This document shows positions 36,114 through 43,998 of a DNA stretch of 64,000 nucleotides, piece after piece (positions within the stretch are counted from its first letter, which is position 1; each line of letters starts with the position of its first letter). The translations under genes were made by a program, and so were the position numbers. The notes under the pieces are model-generated. The model did not search any database. It was not told where the DNA came from and worked only from the letters and a program-made list of their open reading frames with translations. The DNA comes from Galbibacter sp038433465 (lineage in GTDB: Bacteria > Bacteroidota > Bacteroidia > Flavobacteriales > Flavobacteriaceae), in the NCBI RefSeq assembly GCF_038433465.1, contig NZ_JAESVF010000003.1, positions 124,001 through 188,000 on the forward strand, read 5' to 3'.

Positions 36114-37607
36114 TTATTGATTTATTTTTATCTGATTTTTCCAGTCTTGATACACTTCTTGATATGCTTCAACTAATGAAGCTTTTGGCTCTGTTCGCTC
36201 TAAACATTCTAGTCCTTGAAAAGCTTTTTCTAGTGTTGAAAAATATCCAAATCCGTAAGCGGCACCTCTCGCAGCACCTTCAGCTCCAGAAGTATTGTAT
36301 AACTCTAGCGTAGTATTGGTTGTATTGGCAAAAATTTCTCTAAAAACAGGATTTAAAAATAAATTTGCTTTCCCAGCTTTTACCACTTTTCCTTCAACAC
36401 CAACATTTCGCATAATTTCAAAACCATAATTCAGTGCAAAAACAATTCCTTCGCAGGCTGCTCTCACCAAATCTGATTTCTGATGAATATTAAAATTCAA
36501 CCCATCGATTCCTGAAAAAGCTGGTTTGTTATTAAAAATTCGCTCTACACCATTTCCAAACGGATAAAAACGAAGTCCCTTTGCTCCTACTTCACTTTGA
36601 GAAGCAAGTTCATTTAGGGTGTTATAATCGATAAGATTTTTTGTGTTTTCTGATAAGGTTTTACGAAGCCATTGGTACAAAATTCCAGAACCGTTAATAC
36701 ACACCATTACTCCGTTTTTCTTTGCAGACGAAGAATTATTTACATGTAAAAAGGTATTAATACGGTTGTTAGCATCGTAATCGTCGGTGTTACTCACACC
36801 ATAAACTACTGCCGAAGTACCTGCCGTAGCAGCAATTTCACCAGGATTTAGTACGTTTAACGACAATGCATTGTTTGGTTGATCGCCTGCTCTGTAATTT
36901 ATCTGAACATTTTCAGACAATCCTAAAGCTTGCGCAACTTCTTTTTGAATAACCGCTTGATTTCCAAAGTTTGAAACCACTTCAGGAATAATTTCTTCTG
37001 AAATCCCCATCGCATCCAAAACTTCAGTTGCAAGTCTGTTTTCTTTAAAATTCCACAAAGCAGCTTCCGACAATCCAGAAGTACTCGTTTGGGCAACACC
37101 AGTCAACTTCGCTGCAATAAAATCGCCAGGAAGCATCATGTGTTTAGCTTTGGCATAAATTTCTGGCTGATTTTCTTTTACCCATTTTAATTTGGAAGCA
37201 GTAAAATTACCTGGACTTCCAAGTATTTGTTCTTGGCAAGCTTCTGCTCCTATTTCATTATAAACAGCATCTCCAATAACCGCTGCTCGACTATCGCACC
37301 AAATAATTGATGAGCGAACAGGGGTCATGTTTTCATCGGTTAACACCAAACCATGCATTTGGTATGCAATTCCGATTCCGCTAATTTTTTTTATATCAAT
37401 TCCGTGCTCGGTATGTAATTTCGAAATTCCGTCTTTAACATGCTCCCACCACATGTTTGGGTCTTGTTCTGCCCAACCATTTTTTGGAGCGTTAATTTCA
37501 AGTTCGTAATCTGGAACGGAAATCGATACGATACACTTTTCTGTTTCAGCATCTAAAACAGCTAACTTAATTGAAGAACTTCCTAAGTCTATTCCTAAAA
37601 AATACAT
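36114..37607 (-). CDS. xylB: Xylulokinase (FGGY family)
   Basis: 497 residues. The two actin-like domains of FGGY kinases are complete. FLGIDLGSSSIKLAVLD is the N-terminal phosphate loop. GIGIAYQMHGLVLTDE is the substrate region typical of xylulokinase, with MHG. WCDSRA and the ATAGTSAVVYGVSN ATP-binding segment follow, and the C-terminal signature lies near GAEGAARGAAYGFGYF. It phosphorylates D-xylulose for the pentose phosphate pathway. It is 10 nt downstream of the transporter gene and 67 nt upstream of xylA. The order transporter-kinase-isomerase leads the operon. Confidence 0.94.
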   Translation of the reverse strand: MYFLGIDLGSSSIKLAVLDAETEKCIVSISVPDYELEINAPKNGWAEQDPNMWWEHVKDGISKLHTEHGIDIKKISGIGIAYQMHGLVLTDENMTPVRSSIIWCDSRAAVIGDAVYNEIGAEACQEQILGSPGNFTASKLKWVKENQPEIYAKAKHMMLPGDFIAAKLTGVAQTSTSGLSEAALWNFKENRLATEVLDAMGISEEIIPEVVSNFGNQAVIQKEVAQALGLSENVQINYRAGDQPNNALSLNVLNPGEIAATAGTSAVVYGVSNTDDYDANNRINTFLHVNNSSSAKKNGVMVCINGSGILYQWLRKTLSENTKNLIDYNTLNELASQSEVGAKGLRFYPFGNGVERIFNNKPAFSGIDGLNFNIHQKSDLVRAACEGIVFALNYGFEIMRNVGVEGKVVKAGKANLFLNPVFREIFANTTNTTLELYNTSGAEGAARGAAYGFGYFSTLEKAFQGLECLERTEPKASLVEAYQEVYQDWKNQIKINQ

Positions 37608-37617
37608 GTTTACTTTA

Positions 37618-39246
37618 TTATGATTCTGAAACCGTTTCCGACGATTGTCCCCAAATATTTTCCATTTCCTCTAATGTTTTTCCTTTGGTTTCTGGAACGA
37701 ATTTCCAGATAAAAACACCCGATAAAACTGCCATCAACCCATAAATCCAATATGCAAATCCGTGGTTAAACATATCGTTCAAATAAGTATTGTTGTTCAT
37801 CATTGGGAATGTCCAAGAAACTACAAGGTTTGCCAACCATTGCACAGCAACAGCAACTGCCATCACTCCTTTTATTTTATTCGGGAAAATTTCAGAAAGT
37901 AAAACCCAAGTAACAGGCCCCCAAGAAATCGCAAAAGCTGCAATGTAAAGTAACATAAGGAGTAGCGCTGCAATTCCACTATTATCAGCATATAAAACAG
38001 TTCCTAAACCAAGCATACTAATTGCCATGAAAATACTTCCGATAATCATTAAAATTTTTCTTCCGAAGCGATCTACCGTAAACATTGCAACAACAGTAAA
38101 CAATAAGTTGATAGCACCAACAATAATGGTTTGCATCATCGAAGCGTCGGTTTCCATACCCATTCCTTTAAAAATCTCAGGCGCATAATAAAGCACTACA
38201 TTAATTCCTACGAATTGTTGAAAAATAGAAAGTAAAAGTCCGATGATAATAATTGCCCATCCGTAGCTTAACCACGGTGCTTTTTTCACTTTAAATGACT
38301 TTTTAATATCGGCTAAAATTTCTGTTGCTTTAGAGGAACCATTGTATTTTGTCAATACTGCAATTGCTGCTTCATCATTTCCTTTTAACACTTGGAAACG
38401 CGGAGTTTTTGGCACAATTAATAAAAAGAAGAAAAATAAAACAGCAGGAATACATTCCGACAAAAACATAAATCTCCATCCAACAGTATCAATCCAGCTA
38501 TCTTCTTGACCCTTAACAATAAAGTAGTTTACAAAATATACCACCAACATTCCGCTAACGATTGCGAGCTGATTGCAAGAAACCAATTTTCCTCTCATAT
38601 TGGCAGGTGCCATTTCGGCAATATAAAGTGGCGCTAACATACTTGCCAACCCTACACCAATACCACCAATAACTCTATAAATTATAAAAGTGGTTAAATT
38701 TCCAACCATTGGAAACGGCAGTGTTTCTGGGTACGCAGACCCTAATGCCGAGATGATAAACAACAGCGCCGCAACGATAAGTCCGTTTCTACGGCCAATA
38801 GAGTTTGAAACTCTATCTCCCAACGCTGCACCAATAATACAGCCCACCAAAGCACTACTTACCATAAATCCTAAAATAGAATTTTCAAGGTTTTCGGTTA
38901 ACACATTTGGAGTGGATAAAAAGTTGTTGTAAAGTAAAATTCCGATAAGGAATACCGAAACTAATAATACTATAATTGCGGTTGCTTTTTTAAAGAATTT
39001 GAAGATGAAAGAACTAAAAAGTAAAAAAATTACCAGCGCACACATGGCTATTAATCCTTTAAATTCTATTATTGCACTCGCTGCAGTTTGAGCACTTTCT
39101 GATAATGGCGAAACGAAGAAGCTTCTAAGTCCGCCTACGGCTCCTGAAATAACAGCAGTATCGTAGCCAAAAAGTAGGCCTCCGAGGCTAGCAACGGCTG
39201 TAATTAAATAAACATTGCTAGGTTTTAGGTTAGTTTGATTGTTCAT
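37618..39246 (-). CDS. xylE: Xylose:proton symporter-like MFS transporter with an inserted helical pair
   Basis: 542 residues, about 50 longer than E. coli XylE, which it follows closely (GGLLFGYDTAVISG, IGGIGVGLASMLAPLYIAEMAP, QQFVGINVVLYYAPE, SWGPVTWVLLSEIFP, VPETKGKTLEEME). The extra length is an insert at about residues 53-122, between helices 1 and 2, with two hydrophobic stretches (about 61-84 and 87-106). This predicts 14 rather than 12 membrane segments with the N- and C-terminal halves otherwise aligned. It should import xylose with protons across the inner membrane. It is the first gene of the 23-kb run and is divergent from the Nudix-type regulator. Confidence 0.88.
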   Translation of the reverse strand: MNNQTNLKPSNVYLITAVASLGGLLFGYDTAVISGAVGGLRSFFVSPLSESAQTAASAIIEFKGLIAMCALVIFLLFSSFIFKFFKKATAIIVLLVSVFLIGILLYNNFLSTPNVLTENLENSILGFMVSSALVGCIIGAALGDRVSNSIGRRNGLIVAALLFIISALGSAYPETLPFPMVGNLTTFIIYRVIGGIGVGLASMLAPLYIAEMAPANMRGKLVSCNQLAIVSGMLVVYFVNYFIVKGQEDSWIDTVGWRFMFLSECIPAVLFFFFLLIVPKTPRFQVLKGNDEAAIAVLTKYNGSSKATEILADIKKSFKVKKAPWLSYGWAIIIIGLLLSIFQQFVGINVVLYYAPEIFKGMGMETDASMMQTIIVGAINLLFTVVAMFTVDRFGRKILMIIGSIFMAISMLGLGTVLYADNSGIAALLLMLLYIAAFAISWGPVTWVLLSEIFPNKIKGVMAVAVAVQWLANLVVSWTFPMMNNNTYLNDMFNHGFAYWIYGLMAVLSGVFIWKFVPETKGKTLEEMENIWGQSSETVSES

Positions 39247-39259
39247 TAATAGTCGTTTA

Positions 39260-39276
39260 AACTATATCTTATAGTT
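39260..39276. promoter_or_regulatory. Candidate operator 1 of the xyl/PUL operon
   Basis: AACTATA-tct-TATAGTT, a perfect 7-bp inverted repeat in the leader of the transporter gene. A further half-site TATAGTTA lies at 39323-39330. These are candidate binding sites for the divergently encoded Nudix-type regulator. Confidence 0.35.
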
Positions 39277-39351
39277 AATTTGACTACAATACTAAATAAT
39301 TATTTCCATATTATCAAAATAATATAGTTAAATGTAAATAATTTGTAATAT

Positions 39352-39365
39352 TATTATCGATAATA
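39352..39365. promoter_or_regulatory. Candidate operator 2, palindrome in the divergent gap
   Basis: TATTATCGATAATA is a perfect 14-nt palindrome about midway between the two divergent genes. The nearest promoter-like sequences are imperfect -7 boxes, TTATTTTG at 39379-39386 on the plus strand and the same on the minus strand at 39315-39322, so the palindrome would lie upstream of both. Confidence 0.35.
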
Positions 39366-39422
39366 TGACATATAGAAATTATTTTGTATTTATGCATAAT
39401 TAACAAATCGACCTTCTTTAAA

Positions 39423-40142
39423 ATGATTAAAAAATTTATTGATGAAGAATCAGGAAAAATAATCGAGCAAAAAGTAATGAATGCCATTACGATCGATTGT
39501 GCTATTTTTGGTTTTGAACAAGGTAAACTTGAGGTTTTATTAATTCAGCATGCTGAAGGAATAAGCAAAGGAAAATGGGGATTACCTGGAGGATGGATTA
39601 AAGAAGATGAAAGCATTGACAACGCTGCTCATAGATTGTTAAAAGAGCTTACAGGAATTTCTGATTTATACCTTGAACAATTAAAAGCTTTTGGCGATCC
39701 AAATCGTTTCCCGCTCGGAAGAGTTATCACCATTGGGTATTACGCTCTTATCAAAAAAGAAGATTACGATGTTAAAGCTGGTTTTACAGCTTCTGATGCT
39801 AAGTGGTATAAAATTGAAGATACTCCAAACCTTATTTACGACCACAACGAAATTTTAAAATACAGCCTTGCGCATCTAAGAAATAAAGTGCGAACTGCCC
39901 CTATTGGTTTTAATTTACTTCCTGAAAAATTTACTTTGTACCAGTTAATGCAGCTGTATCAAGAAATTTTAGGCGTTGAACTCGACAAACCTAATTTCCG
40001 TAGAAAAATATTAAAAATGAAACTCCTTGTTGATTTAAAAGAGAAGCAACAAGATGTTTCGCATCGCGCAGCAAAACTTTACAAATTTGATCCTGAAATC
40101 TATACAAAACTTGCGAAAAAAGGATTCAACTTTGAAATGTAA
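39423..40142 (+). CDS. Nudix-type transcriptional regulator of sugar utilisation (NrtR/AraR-like)
   Basis: 239 residues from ATG 39423; the upstream TTG adds an unlikely leader. An N-terminal Nudix fold (about 10-140) has KWGLPGGWIKEDESID. The Nudix box is degenerate: the RExxEE helix reads HRLLKELTG, so hydrolase activity is unlikely. A C-terminal winged-helix domain (about 150-235, LLPEKFTLYQLMQLYQEILG to FRRKILKM) should bind DNA. Bacteroides AraR is a characterised regulator of the same design for arabinose. Here the divergent neighbour is the xylose and glycan operon, so the likely effector is xylose or a derivative and the target is the 39247-39422 region. Confidence 0.85.
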   Translation: MIKKFIDEESGKIIEQKVMNAITIDCAIFGFEQGKLEVLLIQHAEGISKGKWGLPGGWIKEDESIDNAAHRLLKELTGISDLYLEQLKAFGDPNRFPLGRVITIGYYALIKKEDYDVKAGFTASDAKWYKIEDTPNLIYDHNEILKYSLAHLRNKVRTAPIGFNLLPEKFTLYQLMQLYQEILGVELDKPNFRRKILKMKLLVDLKEKQQDVSHRAAKLYKFDPEIYTKLAKKGFNFEM

Positions 40143-40189
40143 TCTTTCAACTTACAATACTATATTACCCTAAATAAATTTTATTTTGT

Positions 40190-40197
40190 TATTTTTG
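40190..40197 (+). promoter_or_regulatory. Candidate -7 box of the first AraC gene
   Basis: TATTTTTG matches TAnnTTTG. It lies 25 nt before the TTG start. No -33 element at the usual spacing. Confidence 0.3.
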
Positions 40198-40221
40198 AGT
40201 AATAACCACAAATAACACCAC

Positions 40222-41064
40222 TTGAAAGTTCTCCCATTTAAAATTCCAAAACCAGAGCAAGAGGCACTTGTTTACCAAGAAGATCACGAAATAATTTTTT
40301 ACGATCAATTACATCAACACGAAGAAATACAAATAAGTTTTATTGTAAAAGGAACTGGAACACTCATTGTTGGAGACACCATTAATCATTATCAAGAAAA
40401 CGATATTTTAGTTATCGGGAGTAACGTTCCACATGTGTTTAAAAGTGATATTGAACTCACTTCAAAATCGGTAATGTACACGCTGTTTTTTACGGTAGAT
40501 TCTTTTGGAAAAAGTTTTTTTGGAATTCCTGATTTTAAAGAAATCGATTCGTTTTTTAAAAATGCTGCGCTCGGGATGAAACTAACGAGCAATAAAGATA
40601 AAATCATTGAAATCTTCAAGACTTTAAGCAGTCAGAATAAAATTGAACGCATTGCTTCGCTGCTGATAATTATCAATGAAATTTTAAAGTCTGAGTTTGT
40701 TGCGCTTTCGTCATTTGTATATCAAAAAATATACAGTGACGATGAAGGAAAACGCATGAGAGCTGTGTTTGAACACGCCATGACGCATTACAATAAAAAT
40801 ATCACTCTTGATGAAATTGCTGAAAAAGCATCGATGACAAAAAATGCTTTTTGCAGGTATTTTAAAAAGCGAACCAATAAAACATTTTTTCAGTTTTTAA
40901 TAGAAATACGAATCGAACACGCATGCAAACTGTTATACAAAAATCCAGACATGTCAATCGCTAGTATTTCTGATGCTTGTGGGTTTCAGAACATAACAAA
41001 CTTCAACCGAAAATTTAAAGAATTAAAGCAAGTTACACCTTCACAGTACAGAGCACAATATTAA
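40222..41064 (+). CDS. AraC family regulator with N-terminal cupin-like domain
   Basis: 280 residues starting at TTG 40222; the next in-frame Met lies inside the sensor domain. The N-terminal half is a cupin/AraC-binding domain (about 10-150: HQHEEIQISFIVKGTGTLIVGD, NDILVIGSNVPHVF). The C-terminal half holds two helix-turn-helix units (about 180-280: ITLDEIAEKASMTKNAFCRYFKKRTNKTFF and CGFQNITNFNRKFK). Regulators of this form sense sugars or other small molecules. The targets are not evident. It follows the Nudix regulator by 80 nt and its stop overlaps that of the convergent porin gene by 4 nt. Control of either the glycan locus or the porin is possible. Confidence 0.88.
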   Translation: MKVLPFKIPKPEQEALVYQEDHEIIFYDQLHQHEEIQISFIVKGTGTLIVGDTINHYQENDILVIGSNVPHVFKSDIELTSKSVMYTLFFTVDSFGKSFFGIPDFKEIDSFFKNAALGMKLTSNKDKIIEIFKTLSSQNKIERIASLLIIINEILKSEFVALSSFVYQKIYSDDEGKRMRAVFEHAMTHYNKNITLDEIAEKASMTKNAFCRYFKKRTNKTFFQFLIEIRIEHACKLLYKNPDMSIASISDACGFQNITNFNRKFKELKQVTPSQYRAQY

Positions 41065-42272
41065 AGTGATATATCCCACTGAATTCTAAATCGGATTTTA
41101 TTGTCTACATCACCTGTTTGTGTTTCGTAATCAAAATGGCTAATCTCGAAGGTTAGTTTATTTTTATGCTCGGTAAAAAACCAGTTTAAGGCTAGTGTTT
41201 TTTCATACTGATAATTATCTGAAAGCGCTGTATTTGGTTGGTAGCGAGAATATCGCCCAGCAACTTCTAATGGTTTAGGCCACCAGTTTATGCTTGAATG
41301 TCCTAAATAACCCGCCTGTAAATAAAAACCTTCTAGCTTAGTTTCAGCATCATTTTCAAGTTTATTAATAATGTTTTTATGATGCCATTCAGACTGCCAA
41401 CTAAAACCTTTATACACAAAAGCGGTCTCAATATTGTATTGGTTTACACGATACTCGCCAATTTCTTCCTCTTCAAAACCAACCAATGAGCCTCCGCCCG
41501 TTTGTGAGAATCTGGTATATGGACTCCTATTGGTTACTCCAGCAATGGCAATTATTGCAGCAGGCTTTTCGTGTATTTCAATATCGCTTCCTTCAAAACC
41601 TAAATCTTCGCCTAAAAAATTCCACTGAAACCTCCCAAAATACATTAAATGCTTATCGTCGTTTTCGGTAGCACCTCTACCAACACCCGTTAAAACCGCT
41701 GCCCAATAACTAAAGTCTAAAAACTCTTTTTCGGCTTTAACCCTACCGTACAACTCAACACCTTGCTGTCTATCTACCGTAAAAGGTCGGTTTAAGATAG
41801 AACGATCCATGGCTTGTTGTTCACCACTACTTATTCTACGCTCACGGGAATATTCAATTTTCCACTGCCCGACTTTAAAATTAAGCCACTCCCATTTTTC
41901 GATCATAATTCGGAAATCGAGTAAATTTGACCTGCTCAACTCGTACTCCCAATAATATTTTAACCAAGTTTGATAAGCGTTTCCTCCAACTTTTAAACGC
42001 GCTCTATTTATTTTAAAAAGGTTGCTATTTTCGTCGTCGTAGTCATCAAAAGTAATAGGATCTTGATCGTCTGGCGTAGCAAATCTAAATTGTAATCTAC
42101 TTTGAATTTGCAATAAATAACGATCGTCTGTAGATTTAAATTCAAATCCTTTTTTACCATAATCGATTTCCCACTTCCGAAGCGAATCTTTTTGTATTTC
42201 TTGCGCTTTTATTTCCGAAGAAAAAATAAAAACAATCCCAATTATTACATACTTCCAATACGTGTTTTTCAT
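41061..42272 (-). CDS. Porin O/P family outer membrane porin
   Basis: 403 residues with a signal peptide (about 1-23, SEIKAQ). The rest alternates short amphipathic strands, consistent with a beta-barrel: LLQIQSRLQFRFATP, FKINRARLKVGGNAYQTWLKYYWEYELSRS, EYSRERRISSGEQQAMDRSILNRPFTVDRQQGVELYG and a final IRFRIQWDISL. The RARLKxxG and RSxxNRPF patterns fit the phosphate/pyrophosphate-selective porin family (OprO/OprP), common in Bacteroidota; true substrate selectivity cannot be read. It lies 37 nt downstream of the DUF4251 gene on the same strand. Confidence 0.8.
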   Translation of the reverse strand: MKNTYWKYVIIGIVFIFSSEIKAQEIQKDSLRKWEIDYGKKGFEFKSTDDRYLLQIQSRLQFRFATPDDQDPITFDDYDDENSNLFKINRARLKVGGNAYQTWLKYYWEYELSRSNLLDFRIMIEKWEWLNFKVGQWKIEYSRERRISSGEQQAMDRSILNRPFTVDRQQGVELYGRVKAEKEFLDFSYWAAVLTGVGRGATENDDKHLMYFGRFQWNFLGEDLGFEGSDIEIHEKPAAIIAIAGVTNRSPYTRFSQTGGGSLVGFEEEEIGEYRVNQYNIETAFVYKGFSWQSEWHHKNIINKLENDAETKLEGFYLQAGYLGHSSINWWPKPLEVAGRYSRYQPNTALSDNYQYEKTLALNWFFTEHKNKLTFEISHFDYETQTGDVDNKIRFRIQWDISL

Positions 42273-42309
42273 CTACTTAAATTACTAAAATTGTACTTTT
42301 ATTTTGGGT

Positions 42310-42861
42310 TTATTGCTTTTGTGGAATTTCAGAAAGTAATCCGTCGTAGGTTATGTGGTCTCGCTGCGTACTATTTACAGAAAGTGAGGTTTTTTTATTT
42401 GGAAAAACAAATAAGGTTATATCGAAAGATTCAGTACCATTTTGAGCGGTAAACGCAACTCTGTAACGTTGTTTATTTTGCAGATATTCTATTGATAAAT
42501 CGTTTATTTTTTGATCGAATTGTATCGCTTCTCCATCGGTATTGTAACCACCACCCATTTGTCGTTCTCCAAAAAATGGAAGATATGCTTTTGCAGAATC
42601 TCCTTTAATTTCAAGGTAATTGGCATTTCCGGTAAGATCTACACGTTGCAAATTATTTCCTGGTCCCATAATTCCGCTGTTGCTCAACCGCACCATACTT
42701 GAGCTTATTTGAGGCATTGCCCATTGATTTTCTATACGGAAAGCTGGTTCTTTTAAAAGTGCATCTACAGCCTCCAACTCTTTAGCAACTGTTGCCGGAT
42801 CTTGAGTGCTCCCACACGAAACCAACAAACATATAACCATGATTTTAAATACAACTTTCAT
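42310..42861 (-). CDS. DUF4251 family lipoprotein
   Basis: 183 residues. The lipobox Cys is residue 16 (LLVSC) with GSTQD following, so it lacks a strongly acidic surface-export end and may stay periplasmic. The body is mostly beta, with GDSAKAYLPFFGERQMGGGYNTDGEAIQFD, a pattern typical of DUF4251, a Bacteroidota family with no assigned function. It precedes the porin gene by 37 nt on the same strand and may be co-transcribed with it, which is the only functional hint. Confidence 0.72.
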   Translation of the reverse strand: MKVVFKIMVICLLVSCGSTQDPATVAKELEAVDALLKEPAFRIENQWAMPQISSSMVRLSNSGIMGPGNNLQRVDLTGNANYLEIKGDSAKAYLPFFGERQMGGGYNTDGEAIQFDQKINDLSIEYLQNKQRYRVAFTAQNGTESFDITLFVFPNKKTSLSVNSTQRDHITYDGLLSEIPQKQ

Positions 42862-43001
42862 AATTTATTTTTTTAAAACACTCATACAAGTTAAGAAATT
42901 TACTACACATTAAAAATCCTAAAAGTGAACTAAATACCTCTAATTTAATGTTAAAACACTTAGAAAATGTAAAAATATACTTTTATACTCACACTATACC
43001 A

Positions 43002-43009
43002 TATATTTG
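43002..43009 (+). promoter_or_regulatory. Candidate -7 box directly before a start codon
   Basis: TATATTTG followed by C, identical to the tRNA-Met -7 box. It ends 4 nt before the ATG at 43014, which would make the transcript leaderless or nearly so. The -33 region has no TTTG at 19 nt. Confidence 0.4.
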
Positions 43010-43013
43010 CAGG

Positions 43014-43364
43014 ATGAAGTTTTGGAAAATAATATCGATAGCCATTTTAGGCGCACTTATTTACACAAGTGCTCCTGTACGTGCTGTGGATTCAAATAAA
43101 ACTTTTAATCACGCAAAAAACAATTTCCCTACTGAAAACATATCGTTAGGATATAAATACTTGGGAGTTGGAATTCTTAATTTTTCTGAACACATTATTG
43201 GTTATACCAATATAAGCGGAAAAATAAACAAAGACTTTGGTGCTGACTTTGAGGTTTTGCAATTATGTACACTTAACAACAATGTTTTGTATGTTGGTTA
43301 CAAGTACATCTTAACGCATCTTACCACAAAAATCATCATCTTTCCTTTTCATTTTTTCTGGTGA
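43014..43364 (+). CDS. Small secreted protein of unknown function
   Basis: 116 residues from ATG 43014. The open frame extends upstream to ATG 42948, but that leader (22 residues, not signal-like) would sit across a consensus -7 box, whereas from 43014 the protein begins MKFWKIISIAILGALIYTS, a good signal peptide ending near VRA. The mature part is about 90 residues with no recognised domain; it has a single Cys and an aromatic, hydrophobic C-terminus (IIIFPFHFFW). Position and composition give no clear function. It might pair with the next gene, 83 nt downstream. Confidence 0.5.
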   Translation: MKFWKIISIAILGALIYTSAPVRAVDSNKTFNHAKNNFPTENISLGYKYLGVGILNFSEHIIGYTNISGKINKDFGADFEVLQLCTLNNNVLYVGYKYILTHLTTKIIIFPFHFFW

Positions 43365-43447
43365 ATAGCTTCTTCTTATTAAAGCTTACACACTCCTCTT
43401 TTCAACAAGTTGGAGCGTAAAAACATTCACTTAAAAAATATATATCG

Positions 43448-43915
43448 ATGGATTTATCATCAATTACTTGGGGTGTCATAATATTTGCGGCATGCCTTAT
43501 TCCTTTAATTCTTTTAGGAAGTCAAATTAAAAGAAATTCGAAAAAATTATTAACTCCAATTTTAGAAGAAGTTAAACAAAGACAAGGGAAAATTACTGTT
43601 TACGAGCAGATTTTAGACGTTTGTTTTGCTATGGATGAACAACAAAACGTGTTGTATTACTACAGAGAAACAAGCGAGAAAAATGAGTTAAAAACCATCT
43701 ATTTGAAAGATCTGGAAACAAGTAAACTCAACATACAAAGAAAGAGTGAAAACAAAAACAGAAGCACCACAGTAACTAAAATTGTAATTGAGTTACAGAA
43801 AGATTCTAAAACAGTAGACAATTTAATTGTGTACGATATAAACGAATCAAAACAATTGATTCCCGAAGTACTTTATGCAGAAAAATGGAACCGTTTGATT
43901 AATTCTAAGTTATAA
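43448..43915 (+). CDS. Membrane-anchored protein of unknown function
   Basis: 155 residues. One N-terminal transmembrane helix (about 7-25, WGVIIFAACLIPLILLG) is followed by a basic patch (QIKRNSKK), so the remaining 125 residues probably face the cytoplasm. That soluble part predicts mixed alpha/beta structure with paired strands (ITVYEQILDVCFAMDEQQNVLYYYRET, TKIVIELQKDSKTVDNLIVYDI). No known family or motif was recognised. A bidirectional terminator follows 20 nt later. Confidence 0.6.
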   Translation: MDLSSITWGVIIFAACLIPLILLGSQIKRNSKKLLTPILEEVKQRQGKITVYEQILDVCFAMDEQQNVLYYYRETSEKNELKTIYLKDLETSKLNIQRKSENKNRSTTVTKIVIELQKDSKTVDNLIVYDINESKQLIPEVLYAEKWNRLINSKL

Positions 43916-43935
43916 TAGGTTATCAATATAAAATG

Positions 43936-43973
43936 AAAAAAGTCGTCTAGGCAATTGCTCAGACGACTTTTTT
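43936..43973. terminator. Bidirectional terminator
   Basis: AAAAAAGTCGTCT and AGACGACTTTTTT form a long stem around a 12-nt loop that is itself partly palindromic (GCAATTGC). It separates the convergent unknown-protein gene and the siderophore cluster. Confidence 0.75.
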
Positions 43974-43998
43974 AATCAAACTTAAAGCTAACTTAAAC

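Noticed and set aside
41061..41064. Four-nt stop-codon overlap of AraC and porin genes as antisense regulation
   Set aside because: Such convergent overlaps are common in compact genomes and no further evidence supports it.
42948..43013. In-frame extension of the 43014 gene back to ATG 42948
   Set aside because: It runs across a consensus -7 box and would bury a good signal peptide behind 22 non-signal-like residues.
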